From Halomonas sp. M4R1S46 (GTDB lineage: Bacteria > Pseudomonadota > Gammaproteobacteria > Pseudomonadales > Halomonadaceae): a DNA stretch of 64,000 nt. Under the pieces are notes generated by a model. It was not told the DNA's origin. It saw only the letters and a list, made by a program, of their open reading frames with translations, and did no database searches. The stretch is from NCBI RefSeq assembly GCF_025725685.1, contig NZ_CP107008.1, positions 1,550,001 through 1,614,000 of the forward strand, given 5' to 3'. Position numbers and translations under genes: made by a program. Shown one piece after another: positions 8,942 to 20,409 of the stretch (within the stretch, counting starts at the first letter, position 1; every line of letters begins with the position of its first letter).

Positions 8942-9904
8942 TCAGCGCCCGCGCATCACCCGCACCACATCGGCCAGCGTCGCCAGGGCGATCTCGGCCG
9001 GTGTCTTGCTGCCCAGGTCCAGGCCGATCGGCATGCGGATGCGCCCCAGCGCCTCGTCGTCCAGGCCGCCGCTGCGCCGGAGCCGCTCGGCGCGGTTCGC
9101 CGAGGTGCGCTTCGAGCCCATGACGCCGATGTAGAAGGCCGAGCCCCGGACGGCCTCGAGCATGGTGAGGTCGTCCAGGCGCGGGTCATGGGTCAGGGCC
9201 ACCACCGCGGTCATCGCGTGGGCGGGGTGGCGCCTGAGGTACTCGCTGGGCAGCTCGCGCCGGCAGCGGGCGTCGCCGGCGTCGAAGCCGGCCCAGGCCT
9301 CGGCACGAGGATCGCAGACCACCACCTCGAAGCCCAGCGCCTGGGCGAACTGGGCGCAGTACTGGCTGACCGGCGAGATGCCGGCGATCACCAGCCGCGC
9401 CACCGGTCCGATCCGGATCCGCACGGTCTCCGCCCGGCGTTCGACCCGGGGGCCCGGGGCGTCGGCGAGTTGCCAGCCACACCGGCCGCCGTCGAGCGGC
9501 ACCCGGCGCTCCATCAGGTTGGCGCCGCGCAGGGCCTCGGCGTAGGCCTCCAGCTCGCGGGACGCCCGGGCGTCGGCGGGCCAGCGTTCCACCAGTACCT
9601 CGAGACGCCCGCCACAGGGCAGGCTCACCCGGTCGGCATCGATCGCCCCCGCGCCGTCCCCGTAGGCGATGACCTCGGCCGGGGCCCGGAAGGCGCCGGC
9701 GGCCAGGCGCGCCAGGAAGGCCTCCTCCACGCAGCCGCCCGACAGGGAGCCGACATGCCGGCCATCGGCCCGGGCGACCAGCAGGGCGCCCGGCTCACGG
9801 GGCGCGGAGCCGAAGGTCGACAGCACCGTGCACCACCAGAGATCGTGTCCCTCGGCATGCCAGCGACGGGCGGCCTCGACGACTTCCAGATCCAGGGCCT
9901 GCAT
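8942..9904 (-). CDS. XdhC family protein (molybdenum cofactor insertion/maturation)
   Basis: 320 residues from the ATG at 9904, directly after the stop of the Mo-binding subunit gene (2-nt gap). N-terminal XdhC_CoxI block: WWCTVLSTFGSAPREPGALL, then GSLSGGCVEEAFLARL. C-terminal Rossmann-like block: VARLVIAGISPVSQYCAQFA, DPRLDDLTMLEAV, YIGVMGSKRTSANRAERL and GLDLGSKTPAEIALATLADV. XdhC proteins bind Moco, see to its sulfuration and deliver it to xanthine-dehydrogenase-family enzymes. Last gene of the operon with the two oxidoreductase subunits upstream, which are the obvious clients. Confidence 0.9.
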   Translation of the reverse strand: MQALDLEVVEAARRWHAEGHDLWWCTVLSTFGSAPREPGALLVARADGRHVGSLSGGCVEEAFLARLAAGAFRAPAEVIAYGDGAGAIDADRVSLPCGGRLEVLVERWPADARASRELEAYAEALRGANLMERRVPLDGGRCGWQLADAPGPRVERRAETVRIRIGPVARLVIAGISPVSQYCAQFAQALGFEVVVCDPRAEAWAGFDAGDARCRRELPSEYLRRHPAHAMTAVVALTHDPRLDDLTMLEAVRGSAFYIGVMGSKRTSANRAERLRRSGGLDDEALGRIRMPIGLDLGSKTPAEIALATLADVVRVMRGR

Positions 9905-9906
9905 GG

Positions 9907-12165
9907 TCAGGCCTCGAGCTGGTCGGCGATCGGCAGGCGGCGGATGCGCTGGCCGGTGGCGGCGTGGATGGCGTTGGTTACCGCCGCGGCCAGCGGGGGC
10001 ACCCCGGGCTCGCCGACCCCGGTCGGCGCCGCGTCGGAGGCCACGATATGCACCTCGATCTTGGGCATCTCGTCGAGGCGCAGGACCTGGAAGTCGTTGA
10101 AGTTGGACTGTACTACCCGGCCACCGTCGAGGGTGATCTCGCTGTGCAGGGCGGCCGCCAGGGCAAAGCCGATGCCGCCCTCCATCTGGGCGCGGATCAT
10201 GTCCGGGTTGACGGCCACCCCGCAGTCCACGGCGCAGACCACCCGGTCGACCTTGAGCCGCCCATCGCCGTTCACCGAGACTTCCGCCACCTGGGCGACA
10301 TAGCTGCTGAACGACTGGTGGACGGCGATGCCGCGGCCGCGCCGCACGCCCTCGGCACCCGGCTCGAGGGGCGACGACCAGCCGGCCTGCTCGGCGGCCA
10401 GGTCGAGCACGCCGCGCCAGCGGGGGTGATCCGCCAGCAGCTCGCGGCGGTAGCGGTAGGGGTCCTGGCCCGCGGCCACCGCGGCCTCGTCGATCAGGCT
10501 CTCGGTGGAGAAGGCGGTGTGGGTATGGCCCACGGAGCGCCACCACTGCACCGGCACGCCGATGTCACCGGGCGTGTGCAGCTCGACGTGGAGCGCCGGT
10601 ACGGCGTAGGGCAGGTTGGAGGCGCCCTCCACGGAGGTGGGGTCGATGCCGTCCTCGACCATCATCGACTCCATCGGCGTGCCGCTCATGATCGACTGGC
10701 CGACCAGGCGCTGGTGCCAGGCCGTGAGCTTGCCGTCGTCGTCCAGGCCGAGGCGGGCGCGGTGGACGTTGAGCGGGCGATAGTGGCCGCCGCGGGTGTC
10801 GTCCTCGCGGGTCCAGACCATCTTGATCGGCACGTCCCGTCCCTGGGCGCGGGCGGCCTTGGCGATCGCCGCCGCTTCCAGCACGTAGTCGCTGACCGGG
10901 TTGGCGCGCCGGCCGAAGCTGCCTCCGGCGTAGAGCTGGTGGATGGTGATCCTCTCCGGGGCCAGGCCGAGCAGCTTGCCGACCAGCTGCTGATCCATGG
11001 TCTGCCACTGCTCGCCGTTGTGGATGGTGCAGTGATCGTCCTGCAGGTCCACCACGCAGTTGAGCGGCTCCATGGCGGCATGGGCCAGGTAGGGCACCAC
11101 GTAGTCGGCCTCGATGACCCGGGCCGCCTCATCCAGCGCCTGGGCGGCGTCACCGCGCCGGGTGACCGGGGCCCCGGGGGTGCCGGCGCGCTCACGATAG
11201 GCGGCCTCGATCTCGTCACTGCTCATGGTGAAGGCCTGGCCGTCGTCCCACTCGAGCGACAGGGCGTCGCGTCCCTGGATGGCGGCCCAGGTGTTGCTCG
11301 CCAGCACCGCGACCAGCTCGCCGCCGCGGGTCGGGGAGGAGAAGCGGACGCTGGCCACCACGCCGGGTACCTTCAGCGCCTCGGCGTCGTCGACGCTGGC
11401 CAGCCGGCTGCCGAAGCGCGGCGGATGGGCCGGTACGGCGATCAGCATGCCGTCCAGCTGCACGTCCTGGGTGAAGCGGGCGCTGCCGTCGGTCTTGGCG
11501 GGGCCGTCCTGGCGGGGCAGGTGCTGCCTGTCGATCAGCGTGAACTGCTCGGGGGATTTCAGCGAGACCGCGTCGGGGACCGGCTGGCCGGCGGCGGCCT
11601 CGGCCAGCTCGCCGAAGCCGAGCGCGCGCCCGGAGGCCTCGTGGCTGACCCGGCCCTCGCGCACGCTCAGGCTGTCGGGCGACACCTCGAGCCGCCCGGC
11701 GGCGGCCGCCACCAGCATGGCCCGCGCCGTGGCGCCGGCCCGGCGCATTTGCTCGAAGGAGTTGGCGATGGAGGTGCTGCCGCCGGTGCCCTGGATGCCG
11801 AACATCAGGTTCTGGTAGCGCTGGGTGTCGGCCGGGGCGCCCTCGACGCGCACCGTCTGCCAGTCGGCGTCCAGCTCCTCGGCGACCAGGGTCGCCAGCC
11901 CGGTGTAGGTGCCTTGCCCCATCTCCAGGTGCTTGGCGATCACCACCACCTCGCCGTCCGGCGTCACGCGCAGGAAGGCGTTGGGGGCGAACTCGCCGTT
12001 CTCCTCGGCCGCCAGGGCCCGGCCGCCGCGGCCCAGCAGGGGGGCCATGTAGAGGCCCAGGGCGAGCCCCGCGGTGCCCTTCATGAAGCCGCGCCGGCTG
12101 ACATTCACCAGCCAGTGCCGTGCCGCGGGGGCCTCGTCATTGTGCCGATTCGCCAATACGTGCAT
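9907..12165 (-). CDS. Mo-binding subunit of an isoquinoline 1-oxidoreductase-type molybdenum hydroxylase, Tat-exported
   Basis: 752 residues. The N-terminus carries a twin-arginine signal (VSRRGFMKGTAGLALGLYMA, residues ~22-41), so the enzyme is exported folded with its partner. Then the aldehyde-oxidase-like Mo domain: HLEMGQGTYTGLATLVAEEL, QGTGGSTSIANSF, a repeat of the oxidoreductase hammerhead, YAGGSFGRRANPVSDYVLEA, and the terminal VGEPGVPPLAAAVTNAIH with the catalytic-Glu-type motif GEPG. The family lacks an FAD subunit and passes electrons to a separate acceptor. The start overlaps the upstream subunit's TGA by one base, with GGAGG upstream. Substrate (N-heterocycle, aldehyde, other) unknown. 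Confidence 0.88.
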   Translation of the reverse strand: MHVLANRHNDEAPAARHWLVNVSRRGFMKGTAGLALGLYMAPLLGRGGRALAAEENGEFAPNAFLRVTPDGEVVVIAKHLEMGQGTYTGLATLVAEELDADWQTVRVEGAPADTQRYQNLMFGIQGTGGSTSIANSFEQMRRAGATARAMLVAAAAGRLEVSPDSLSVREGRVSHEASGRALGFGELAEAAAGQPVPDAVSLKSPEQFTLIDRQHLPRQDGPAKTDGSARFTQDVQLDGMLIAVPAHPPRFGSRLASVDDAEALKVPGVVASVRFSSPTRGGELVAVLASNTWAAIQGRDALSLEWDDGQAFTMSSDEIEAAYRERAGTPGAPVTRRGDAAQALDEAARVIEADYVVPYLAHAAMEPLNCVVDLQDDHCTIHNGEQWQTMDQQLVGKLLGLAPERITIHQLYAGGSFGRRANPVSDYVLEAAAIAKAARAQGRDVPIKMVWTREDDTRGGHYRPLNVHRARLGLDDDGKLTAWHQRLVGQSIMSGTPMESMMVEDGIDPTSVEGASNLPYAVPALHVELHTPGDIGVPVQWWRSVGHTHTAFSTESLIDEAAVAAGQDPYRYRRELLADHPRWRGVLDLAAEQAGWSSPLEPGAEGVRRGRGIAVHQSFSSYVAQVAEVSVNGDGRLKVDRVVCAVDCGVAVNPDMIRAQMEGGIGFALAAALHSEITLDGGRVVQSNFNDFQVLRLDEMPKIEVHIVASDAAPTGVGEPGVPPLAAAVTNAIHAATGQRIRRLPIADQLEA

Positions 12166-12653
12166 CAGGTCACCTCCTGGCCCAGGTCGTCCGCCGCCGC
12201 GTGGATGGCGGCGCGTATCCGTACATAGGTGGCGCAGCGGCAGAGGTTGCCGCTCATGGCGCCGTCGATGGCGGCGTCGTCCGGCGCCGGGTTGTGGCGC
12301 AGCAGCGCGGTGGCGGCCATGATCTGGCCCGACTGGCAGTAGCCGCACTGGACCACGTCGAGCTCGCGCCAGGCCTGCTGCACGCTGGCACCGGTCGGGT
12401 CGTCGGCGATGGCCTCGATGGTGGTGATCTCGCGCTGCCCCACCGCGGAGAGGGGGGTGATGCAGCTGCGAGTCGGCTGGCCGTCCAGGTGCACGGTGCA
12501 GGCGCCGCACAGTCCCTTGCCGCAGCCGTACTTGGTGCCGGTGTAGCCGACGAGATCGCGGATCGCCCACAGCAGGGGCATGTCATCCGGGGCATCCAGC
12601 TCATGGCGTTGCCCGTTGATGGTCAGGGTCGTCACGGTCGTACCCCTTGTCAT
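12165..12653 (-). CDS. [2Fe-2S] subunit of the Tat-exported molybdenum hydroxylase
   Basis: 162 residues. Plant-type cluster motif: TKYGCGKGLCGACTVHLDG, with the fourth Cys in TRSCITPL. Second, all-helical cluster: VQCGYCQSGQIMAATALL and MSGNLCRCATYVRIRAAI. These four-plus-four cysteines are the standard electron-transfer relay from Moco. No signal peptide of its own, so it likely travels with the Tat-bearing large subunit. A GTG six codons in has the better ribosome site (AAGGGG), so the true start may be 12635. First gene of the three-gene set with the Mo subunit and XdhC. Confidence 0.9.
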   Translation of the reverse strand: MTRGTTVTTLTINGQRHELDAPDDMPLLWAIRDLVGYTGTKYGCGKGLCGACTVHLDGQPTRSCITPLSAVGQREITTIEAIADDPTGASVQQAWRELDVVQCGYCQSGQIMAATALLRHNPAPDDAAIDGAMSGNLCRCATYVRIRAAIHAAADDLGQEVT

Positions 12654-12715
12654 TCTCGGCGATCACTTGGGGAGTGTAGTCGCCGTCTTCGTGGGGCGGT
12701 CCAGGCCGTCGGCCT

Positions 12716-13342
12716 TCAGGGAGAGCACGGCGCCAGGGCGGCCAGGTCCGCGGCGACGTCGATATCGACGTGGATGCCGGGATCGTTCACCTCGAGCTCG
12801 CGGCAGCGCGATCGGTGGCGGGCGATGATGCCGCGGGCGCCCGCGTCGCCGGCCAGGGCCGTCAGCTCGGGCCAGAACGCACGGCCGAACAGCACCGGAT
12901 GACCCGGTCGATCGGCGTGGCGGGGGCGCAGGATGCGATCAGGTTCGGCGCCGTCGCGCAGTGCCCCCAGCGTCTCGGGCGCCAGGCAGGGCATATCGCC
13001 GAGCAGCACCGCCGCCGCCACGGTATCCACCAGGGCGGGATCGCCCACCAGGTCGGCGAAGGCATCGGCGAGGCTCGCGCCGAGCCCGTCGCAGGCATGG
13101 GGCGCCCGGATGACGGGCGTATCGGGCGCGAGCCCCAGCGCCTCGGGATCGTCATCGTCGCGGAGCACCACGCGCAGCCGGGGAAAGGCCGCCGCGGCGT
13201 TGGCCACCGCGGCGGCCAGCAGGGGCTGGCCACCTGGCATCCGGGCCCGGCGCTTGTCCTCGGCGCCGAAGCGCCGGGACGCCCCGGCGGCCAGGATCAC
13301 CGCCACCACGTCCCGGGGTTCGCCCCTGGCGGGCTCGCTCAT
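12716..13342 (-). CDS. MocA-like molybdenum cofactor nucleotidyltransferase
   Basis: 208 residues of NTP-transferase fold. The N-terminal signature VVAVILAAGASRRFGAEDKR contains the LAAGxSxRxG dinucleotide-binding loop; LLGDMPCLAPETL supplies the metal-binding Asp and HPVLFGRAFWPEL matches the MocA/MobA acceptor region. MocA makes the cytosine-dinucleotide Moco used by bacterial xanthine-dehydrogenase-family enzymes, which fits the two such enzymes encoded nearby. Its start overlaps the stop of the upstream MDR gene by 4 nt (ATGA). MobA-like GTP use cannot be excluded from sequence alone. Confidence 0.82.
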   Translation of the reverse strand: MSEPARGEPRDVVAVILAAGASRRFGAEDKRRARMPGGQPLLAAAVANAAAAFPRLRVVLRDDDDPEALGLAPDTPVIRAPHACDGLGASLADAFADLVGDPALVDTVAAAVLLGDMPCLAPETLGALRDGAEPDRILRPRHADRPGHPVLFGRAFWPELTALAGDAGARGIIARHRSRCRELEVNDPGIHVDIDVAADLAALAPCSP

Positions 13343-14337
13343 AGCCGGACCAGCATCTTGCCGCGGTTGGCGCCCTCGAAGAGCTTGAGGAAGGCGTCCG
13401 GGGTGTGCTCCAGGCCTGCTTCCACGGTTTCCTCATAGTCGAGTCGGCCACTCTCGACCTGGGGGCCGACTTCCCCGAGGAACTCGGAGTAGTGGGCCCA
13501 GTGGTCGAAGACGATGAAGCCCTCCATGCGGGCACGGCGGATCAGGATCATCGCCAGGTTGCCGGGGCCGGCGCTGGGGGTGGCCTCGTTGTAGCGGGCG
13601 ATCATGCCGCACACGGCGATGCGCGCGCCGACCCGCAGGGTGTTCAGGGCCGCCTCCAGGCAGGTCCCGCCGACGTTCTCGTAGTAGACGTCGAAGCCCT
13701 CGGGGCAGGCCTCCTGCAGCGCCTCGGTGAGCTGGGCGGCATCCTTGCCCTTGTAGCCGACCGCCTTGACGCCTCGGGACTCGAGCCAGTCCAGCTTGTC
13801 CCGGGAGCCGGCGATGCCGACCACGGTGCCGCCTTTGGCCTTGGCCAGCTGCACGGCCAGCGAGCCCACCGCGCCGGCGGCGCCGCTGACCAGCACGTTG
13901 TCGCCTTGCTTCATCTCGGCGATACGGTTCAGGCCGGTCCAGGCGGTCATGCCCGGCATGCCCAGCACGCCCAGGTAGGCCTGCTCGGGCACCTTGAAGC
14001 CGGGCAGTGGCTCGAGCTCGGCGCCGGGCAGCTGGGCGACATCGCGCCAGCCGGCCATGTGGCGCACCCGGGTGCCCACCGGGAAGGCCGCATCGCGGGA
14101 CTCGACCACCTCGCCGATGGCGGCGCCCTCCAGCGGCGCGTTCAGCGCGAAGGGCTCGATGTAGGTGGTGACGCCGCTCATGCGGCCGCGCATGTAGGGG
14201 TCCACCGAGAGCCAGGTATTGCGCACCCGTACCTCGCCGTCGGCCAGTGCCGGCAGCTCGCTCTCGTGGAGCTCGAACAGCGACCGTGTCGGGGTGCCCT
14301 GGGGGTGGTCGTTGATGGTGAAGTAGCGTGACTGCAT
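13339..14337 (-). CDS. NADP-dependent oxidoreductase, MDR superfamily (CurA/YncB type)
   Basis: 332 residues, the usual length for the zinc-independent medium-chain reductases that reduce alkenal/alkenone double bonds. Visible: LSVDPYMRGRMSG (substrate-site Tyr region), YLGVLGMPGMTAWTGLNRIA, VLVSGAAGAVGSLAVQLAKA with the Rossmann AxxGxxG, and YYENVGGTCLEAALNTLRVG. No Zn-binding Cys set. Overlaps the MocA-like gene by 4 nt, so the two are probably translated from one message. Likely role: detoxification of reactive carbonyls or quinones; substrate not predictable. Confidence 0.85.
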   Translation of the reverse strand: MQSRYFTINDHPQGTPTRSLFELHESELPALADGEVRVRNTWLSVDPYMRGRMSGVTTYIEPFALNAPLEGAAIGEVVESRDAAFPVGTRVRHMAGWRDVAQLPGAELEPLPGFKVPEQAYLGVLGMPGMTAWTGLNRIAEMKQGDNVLVSGAAGAVGSLAVQLAKAKGGTVVGIAGSRDKLDWLESRGVKAVGYKGKDAAQLTEALQEACPEGFDVYYENVGGTCLEAALNTLRVGARIAVCGMIARYNEATPSAGPGNLAMILIRRARMEGFIVFDHWAHYSEFLGEVGPQVESGRLDYEETVEAGLEHTPDAFLKLFEGANRGKMLVRL

Positions 14338-14431
14338 GGGGTGTTTCCCTCCTGGAGTTGGCCGGCGACAGCTCAGCCTAGGTTATCGTCGTCGTTGCCC
14401 GCCAACAGTTCGGGGTGGGACGCTCGACGAG

Positions 14432-14456
14432 GCCGGCCGCCCAGGAGGCGGCCGGC
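14432..14456 (-). terminator. Hairpin after the alcohol dehydrogenase gene
   Basis: 9-bp GC-rich inverted repeat GCCGGCCGC / GCGGCCGGC with a 7-nt loop, 11 bases beyond the stop codon of the minus-strand dehydrogenase. No T-run, so it could equally only slow transcription. Confidence 0.4.
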
Positions 14457-14466
14457 GGTCGGGGCA

Positions 14467-15519
14467 TCAGGTCTTGAGCGAGGCCATGTCGATGACGAAG
14501 CGGTAGCGCACGTCGCCCTTCTCCATGCGTTCGAAGGCGGTGTTGATGTCCTGGATGTCGATGGTCTCGATGTCGCAGCGGATATCGTGCTCGGCGCAGA
14601 AGTCCAGCAGCTCCTGGGTCTCCTCGATGCCGCCGATCAGCGAGCCGGCCAGCACGCGGCGCTTGAACACCAGGTTGAAGCCCTCGATGGCCGGTTCGAT
14701 GGGGTCGAGCAGGCCGACCAGGATATGGGTGCCGTCGTATTTCAGGGCCGCCAGGTAGGGGTTGAGGTCATGCTGCACCGGCACGGTGTCGAGCATGAAA
14801 TCGAAGCGCTCGGCCACCGCGTCCATCTGGGCGGCGTCGGTGGAGACCACCACGTGGTCGGCGCCGTGGCGGCGGGCTTCCTCGACCTTGGCCTCGGAGC
14901 GGGTGAAGACGGTCACCTCGGCGCCCAGCGCCTTGGCGAGCTTGACGCCCATGTGGCCGAGGCCGCCCATGCCGATCACCCCGACCCGGTGGCCGGCCTC
15001 GACGCCGTAATGCCTGAGCGGCGAGTAGGTGGTGATGCCGGCGCACAGGATCGGCGCGGCGGAGGCGAGGTCGATGCCCTCGGGCATGCGCAGCACGAAA
15101 GGCTCGCTGACCACGATCTGATCCGCGTAGCCGCCCTGGGTGAAGCTGCCGTCCTGGCGGTCGTCGCTGCCGTAGGTCATGGTGAAGCCCTCGAGGCAGA
15201 ACTGCTCGACGCCGTCCCGGCAGGGCTGGCAGTGGCGGCAGGAGTCGACCATGCAGCCGACGCCGACCCGGTCGCCGACCCGGAACTGGCTCACCTCGTC
15301 GCCCACGGCGGTGACGCGGCCGACGATCTCGTGGCCGGGCACGAGGGGGAAGCGGGTCATGCCCCAGTCGTTGCGCGCGAAGTGCAGGTCGCTGTGGCAG
15401 ACGCCGCAGTAGAGGATCTCGATGGCGACGTCGTCCGGGCGCGGCTGGCGGCGCTCGAAGCCGAAGGGGGCCAGGGGCTGGTCGGCGGCGTGGGCCGCAT
15501 AGGCACGGGTCTGGCTCAT
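14467..15519 (-). CDS. NAD(P)-dependent zinc alcohol/aldehyde dehydrogenase (YahK/cinnamyl alcohol dehydrogenase type)
   Basis: 350 residues. Catalytic zinc ligands: CGVCHSDLH and GHEIVGRV; structural zinc cysteines: CMVDSCRHCQPCRDGVEQFC; third catalytic Cys in PILCAGITTY. Rossmann motif VGVIGMGGLGHMGVKLAKAL. Overall closest in pattern to E. coli YahK, a broad NADPH aldehyde reductase. Divergent from an AraC regulator across ~190 bp, the same arrangement as yqhD-yqhC, so induction by aldehydes through that regulator is a reasonable inference. Confidence 0.88.
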   Translation of the reverse strand: MSQTRAYAAHAADQPLAPFGFERRQPRPDDVAIEILYCGVCHSDLHFARNDWGMTRFPLVPGHEIVGRVTAVGDEVSQFRVGDRVGVGCMVDSCRHCQPCRDGVEQFCLEGFTMTYGSDDRQDGSFTQGGYADQIVVSEPFVLRMPEGIDLASAAPILCAGITTYSPLRHYGVEAGHRVGVIGMGGLGHMGVKLAKALGAEVTVFTRSEAKVEEARRHGADHVVVSTDAAQMDAVAERFDFMLDTVPVQHDLNPYLAALKYDGTHILVGLLDPIEPAIEGFNLVFKRRVLAGSLIGGIEETQELLDFCAEHDIRCDIETIDIQDINTAFERMEKGDVRYRFVIDMASLKT

Positions 15520-15706
15520 GGAACGGTGCTCCTCTCGATGTGAGGTATCCGGAATAAGGGACGCTGACAGTATGGGATGGCAGGCGGTCGTCTGGGACCG
15601 ACGTTCCTCCGGGGTTTTTGCCCATTCCTACGAAAGTCAGGGACCGCTCGCCCGACGGGCGGAGGAAATCGTCATAATCGTCCCATCCCGAGTCATGGAG
15701 CCCAGG

Positions 15707-16606
15707 ATGCAAGTCACACAAGCCCTCTCGTGTCCGCTGGTCGAGCTGATGGTGCCCCTGGTCGCGCGCGATGGCTTCACGCCGACGTCGTTGCCGGCGG
15801 TGTCGCTGATGGCGTCACGGCGCCCCGTTGGCCGCACGCCGCTGATGTATGAGCCGAGCCTGATCATCGTCGCCCAGGGCTACAAGATCGGCTTTCTCGG
15901 CGACCGCGAGATCCATTACGGCCCCGGCCAGTACCTGGTGCAGACATTGCCGCTGCCCTTCGAGTGCGAGACCCATGCCTCGGCCGAGTCTCCGCTGTTG
16001 GGGGTGTCGATACGCCTCGAGCCGGCGCTGCTCGGCGAGCTGGTGACGGCCATGGGCGAGTGCGGTGGGGAGGATGAAGAGGCCCCCGTGCCCATGGCCT
16101 CGGTGTCGATGACCGATGGCATGCAGGGAGCGGTGGAGCGGCTGCTGCGGACGCTGCACGACCCCGCCGAGACCGCCGCCATGGGCGAGCTTCGGGTGCG
16201 GGACGTGGTGTTCGAGGCGCTGAAGGGCCGGCAGGGGCCGGCGCTGCGCGCCCTGGTGCTGCATCAGGGGCACTACTCGCGGATCGTCCAGGTGCTGTCG
16301 CGGCTGCATGCCCACTACGCGGATGAGGTCTCGGTGGAGGCCCTGGCCCGCCAGGCCAACATGAGCCCCTCGACCTTCCATCAGCACTTCAAGCAGGTCA
16401 CTCAGGCCTCGCCGCTGCAGTACCTGAAGCGGCTGCGCCTGATCAAGGCACAGCAGCTGCTCGTCCAGGAGGAGTGCAACGTGAACCAGGCCGCCGAGGC
16501 GGTGGGGTATCGCAGCGTCTCGCAGTTCAGCCGCGACTATAAGCGCTGTTTCGGGGTGTCACCGCTGCAGCATCGCCAGGAGGAACGCGCGCTGCAGGCG
16601 CCGTGA
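15707..16606 (+). CDS. AraC family regulator (AraC_N + HTH_18), likely controls the divergent dehydrogenase
   Basis: 299 residues from the ATG at 15707, which has GGAG 6 nt upstream. N-terminal AraC_N domain: LPAVSLMASRRPVGRTPLMY, SLIIVAQGYKIGFLGDREIH and HYGPGQYLVQTLPLPFECE. C-terminal double HTH: VEALARQANMSPSTFHQHFK, SPLQYLKRLRLIKAQQLL, NQAAEAVGYRSVSQFSRDYK. AraC_N regulators often sit divergent to aldehyde/alcohol dehydrogenases and sense electrophiles or aldehydes. A Cys in the sensor domain (FECETH) is a possible sensor residue, inferred only. Confidence 0.88.
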   Translation: MQVTQALSCPLVELMVPLVARDGFTPTSLPAVSLMASRRPVGRTPLMYEPSLIIVAQGYKIGFLGDREIHYGPGQYLVQTLPLPFECETHASAESPLLGVSIRLEPALLGELVTAMGECGGEDEEAPVPMASVSMTDGMQGAVERLLRTLHDPAETAAMGELRVRDVVFEALKGRQGPALRALVLHQGHYSRIVQVLSRLHAHYADEVSVEALARQANMSPSTFHQHFKQVTQASPLQYLKRLRLIKAQQLLVQEECNVNQAAEAVGYRSVSQFSRDYKRCFGVSPLQHRQEERALQAP

Positions 16607-16679
16607 GGCCGCGGAGGCCTCGGGTGGCGGGTAACGACGCTGCCCAGTCCCTGGACGCCGAAGACACGGTCTTTATCCC

Positions 16680-18889
<2,210 letters not shown>

Positions 18890-18893
<4 letters not shown>

Positions 18894-19888
18894 GAGTCGT
18901 CCTCCCTGGCGCGCCGGGCGGCGTCGCGCAGTGCCCGCACGATGGCCTGGCGCGCCAGCGGAATCTTGAAGGCGTTGTGGGAGAGCGGCCGGGCATCGGC
19001 CAGGGCGACGTCCGCCGCCGCCTCGAAGGCGGCAGTGTCGGCTTGCTTGCCCGCCAGCAGCGCCTCGGCCTCGCGGCAGCGCCAGGGCTTGGTGGCCACG
19101 CCGCCCAGTGCCAGGCGCGCCTCGCCGATCAGCTCCTCGTCCAGCGACAGCATGGCCCCGGCGGAGGCCAGGGCGAACTCGAAGGCGGCGCGATCGCGCA
19201 GCTTGACGTAGGCCGTGCCCAGCGGCATGAGCGGCGGCGCCAGGGTGACGGCGACGATCAGCTCGTCGTCGAGGTCGTGTTCGAGATGCGGCGTCGTGCC
19301 GGGCAGGCGGTGGAAGTCGGCGAAATCGATCTCGCGCTCGCCGCTCGGGCCGTGCAGGGTGAGGGTGGCGCCGATGGCGGCCAGGGCCACGCACATGTCG
19401 GAGGGATGCACCGCCACGCACTCGCTGCTGCCGCCGAGCACGGCGTGCATGCGGTTGACGCCGTGCCGGGCGTCGCAGCCACTGCCCGGCTCGCGCTTGT
19501 TGCAGGCCGCCGCCGCGTCGCGGAAGTAGGGACAGCGGGTGCGCTGCATCAGGTTGCCGCCGGTGGTGGCCATGTTGCGCACCTGGGTCGAGGCGCCCGC
19601 CAGGATCGCCTGGGACAGCAGGGGGTGATCGGCGAGCACGTCCGGGTGGTAGGCGAGGTCGGTATTGGTCACCAGGGCGCCGATGCGCAGGCGGTCATCG
19701 GGCAGGCGTTCGACCGTGTTCAGCGGCAGGGCGTTGATGTCGATGACCCGGGACGGGCGCATGACGTCGAGCTTGACCAGGTCGAGCAGGGTGGTGCCGC
19801 CGGCCACGAAGGCGCCGGCCGGCTCGTCCTGACGGTACTCCACCGCGCGTGCGACGCTGTCGGCTCGGGCGAAGGCGAAGGTCCTCAT
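18890..19888 (-). CDS. paoB: PaoB-like FAD-binding subunit with extra [4Fe-4S] insertion
   Basis: 332 residues. FAD motifs: FVAGGTTLLDLVKLDVMRPS and MATTGGNLMQRTRCPYFRD. The latter runs into a Cys-bearing loop (CPYFRDAAAACNKREPGSGC) that matches the [4Fe-4S]-binding insertion of PaoB and 4-hydroxybenzoyl-CoA reductase beta. C-terminal CO_deh_flav_C region: FEFALASAGAMLSLDEELIG. Middle gene of the operon, with 4-nt overlaps on both sides, so strongly coupled translation. Carries electrons from the 2Fe-2S subunit to the final acceptor. Confidence 0.88.
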
Positions 19889-20409
19889 GCGCCGTCTCCT
19901 CCCTCCTGCCCGTGCAGGCGAAGGCGGGCATCCTGGATCGCCGCGAGGATGTTCTGGTAGGCGCCGCAACGGCAGAGGTTGCCGCTCATCGCCTCGCGGA
20001 CCGTGGCGATATCGCCGGGGACACGGCGATCCTCGAGCAGTGCCACGGCGGACATGATCTGCCCCGGGCTGCAGTAGCCGCACTGGAAGGCATCGTGGTC
20101 GAGGAAGGCCTGTTGCACCGGGTGCAGGTGGCCCGCCTCGGCCAGCCCCTCGATGGTGGTGATGGCCTGGCCCTCGCACATCACGGCCAGGCGCAGGCAG
20201 GCGTTCATCGCCCGGCCATCGACATGCACCGTGCAGGCTCCGCACTGGCCGTGATCGCAGCCCTTCTTGGTGCCGGTCAGCCCGAGCTGCTCGCACAGCA
20301 CGTCGAGCAGGATGGCGTTGGGGGAGACCTCGGCGGTGACCGGGACACCATTCAGGGTCAGGTGGACGGACACCGCAGCCTCGGGGGAATGCTCGGTCGT
20401 TTCCATCAT
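19885..20409 (-). CDS. paoA: PaoA-like [2Fe-2S] subunit
   Basis: About 174 residues from tandem ATGs at 20409/20406 behind GGAG. Cluster I: GTKKGCDHGQCGACTVHVDG plus NACLRLAV; cluster II: FQCGYCSPGQIMSAVALL and MSGNLCRCGAYQNILAAI. E. coli PaoA has a Tat signal, but none is visible here even in the extended upstream frame, so this enzyme appears cytoplasmic, unlike the other molybdenum hydroxylase in this window. First gene of the paoABC-type operon; the 340 bp upstream hold no gene and presumably the promoter. Confidence 0.88.
   Translation of the reverse strand: MMETTEHSPEAAVSVHLTLNGVPVTAEVSPNAILLDVLCEQLGLTGTKKGCDHGQCGACTVHVDGRAMNACLRLAVMCEGQAITTIEGLAEAGHLHPVQQAFLDHDAFQCGYCSPGQIMSAVALLEDRRVPGDIATVREAMSGNLCRCGAYQNILAAIQDARLRLHGQEGGDGA

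Noticed and set aside
9964..12228. 754-codon open frame antisense to the molybdenum subunit
   Set aside because: Composition rich in Gly/His/Arg/Ala typical of reverse-strand shadows; no domain.
16604..16620. 6-bp hairpin (GAGGCC / GGCCTC) at the end of the AraC gene
   Set aside because: Too short and without a T-run to call a terminator in such GC-rich DNA.
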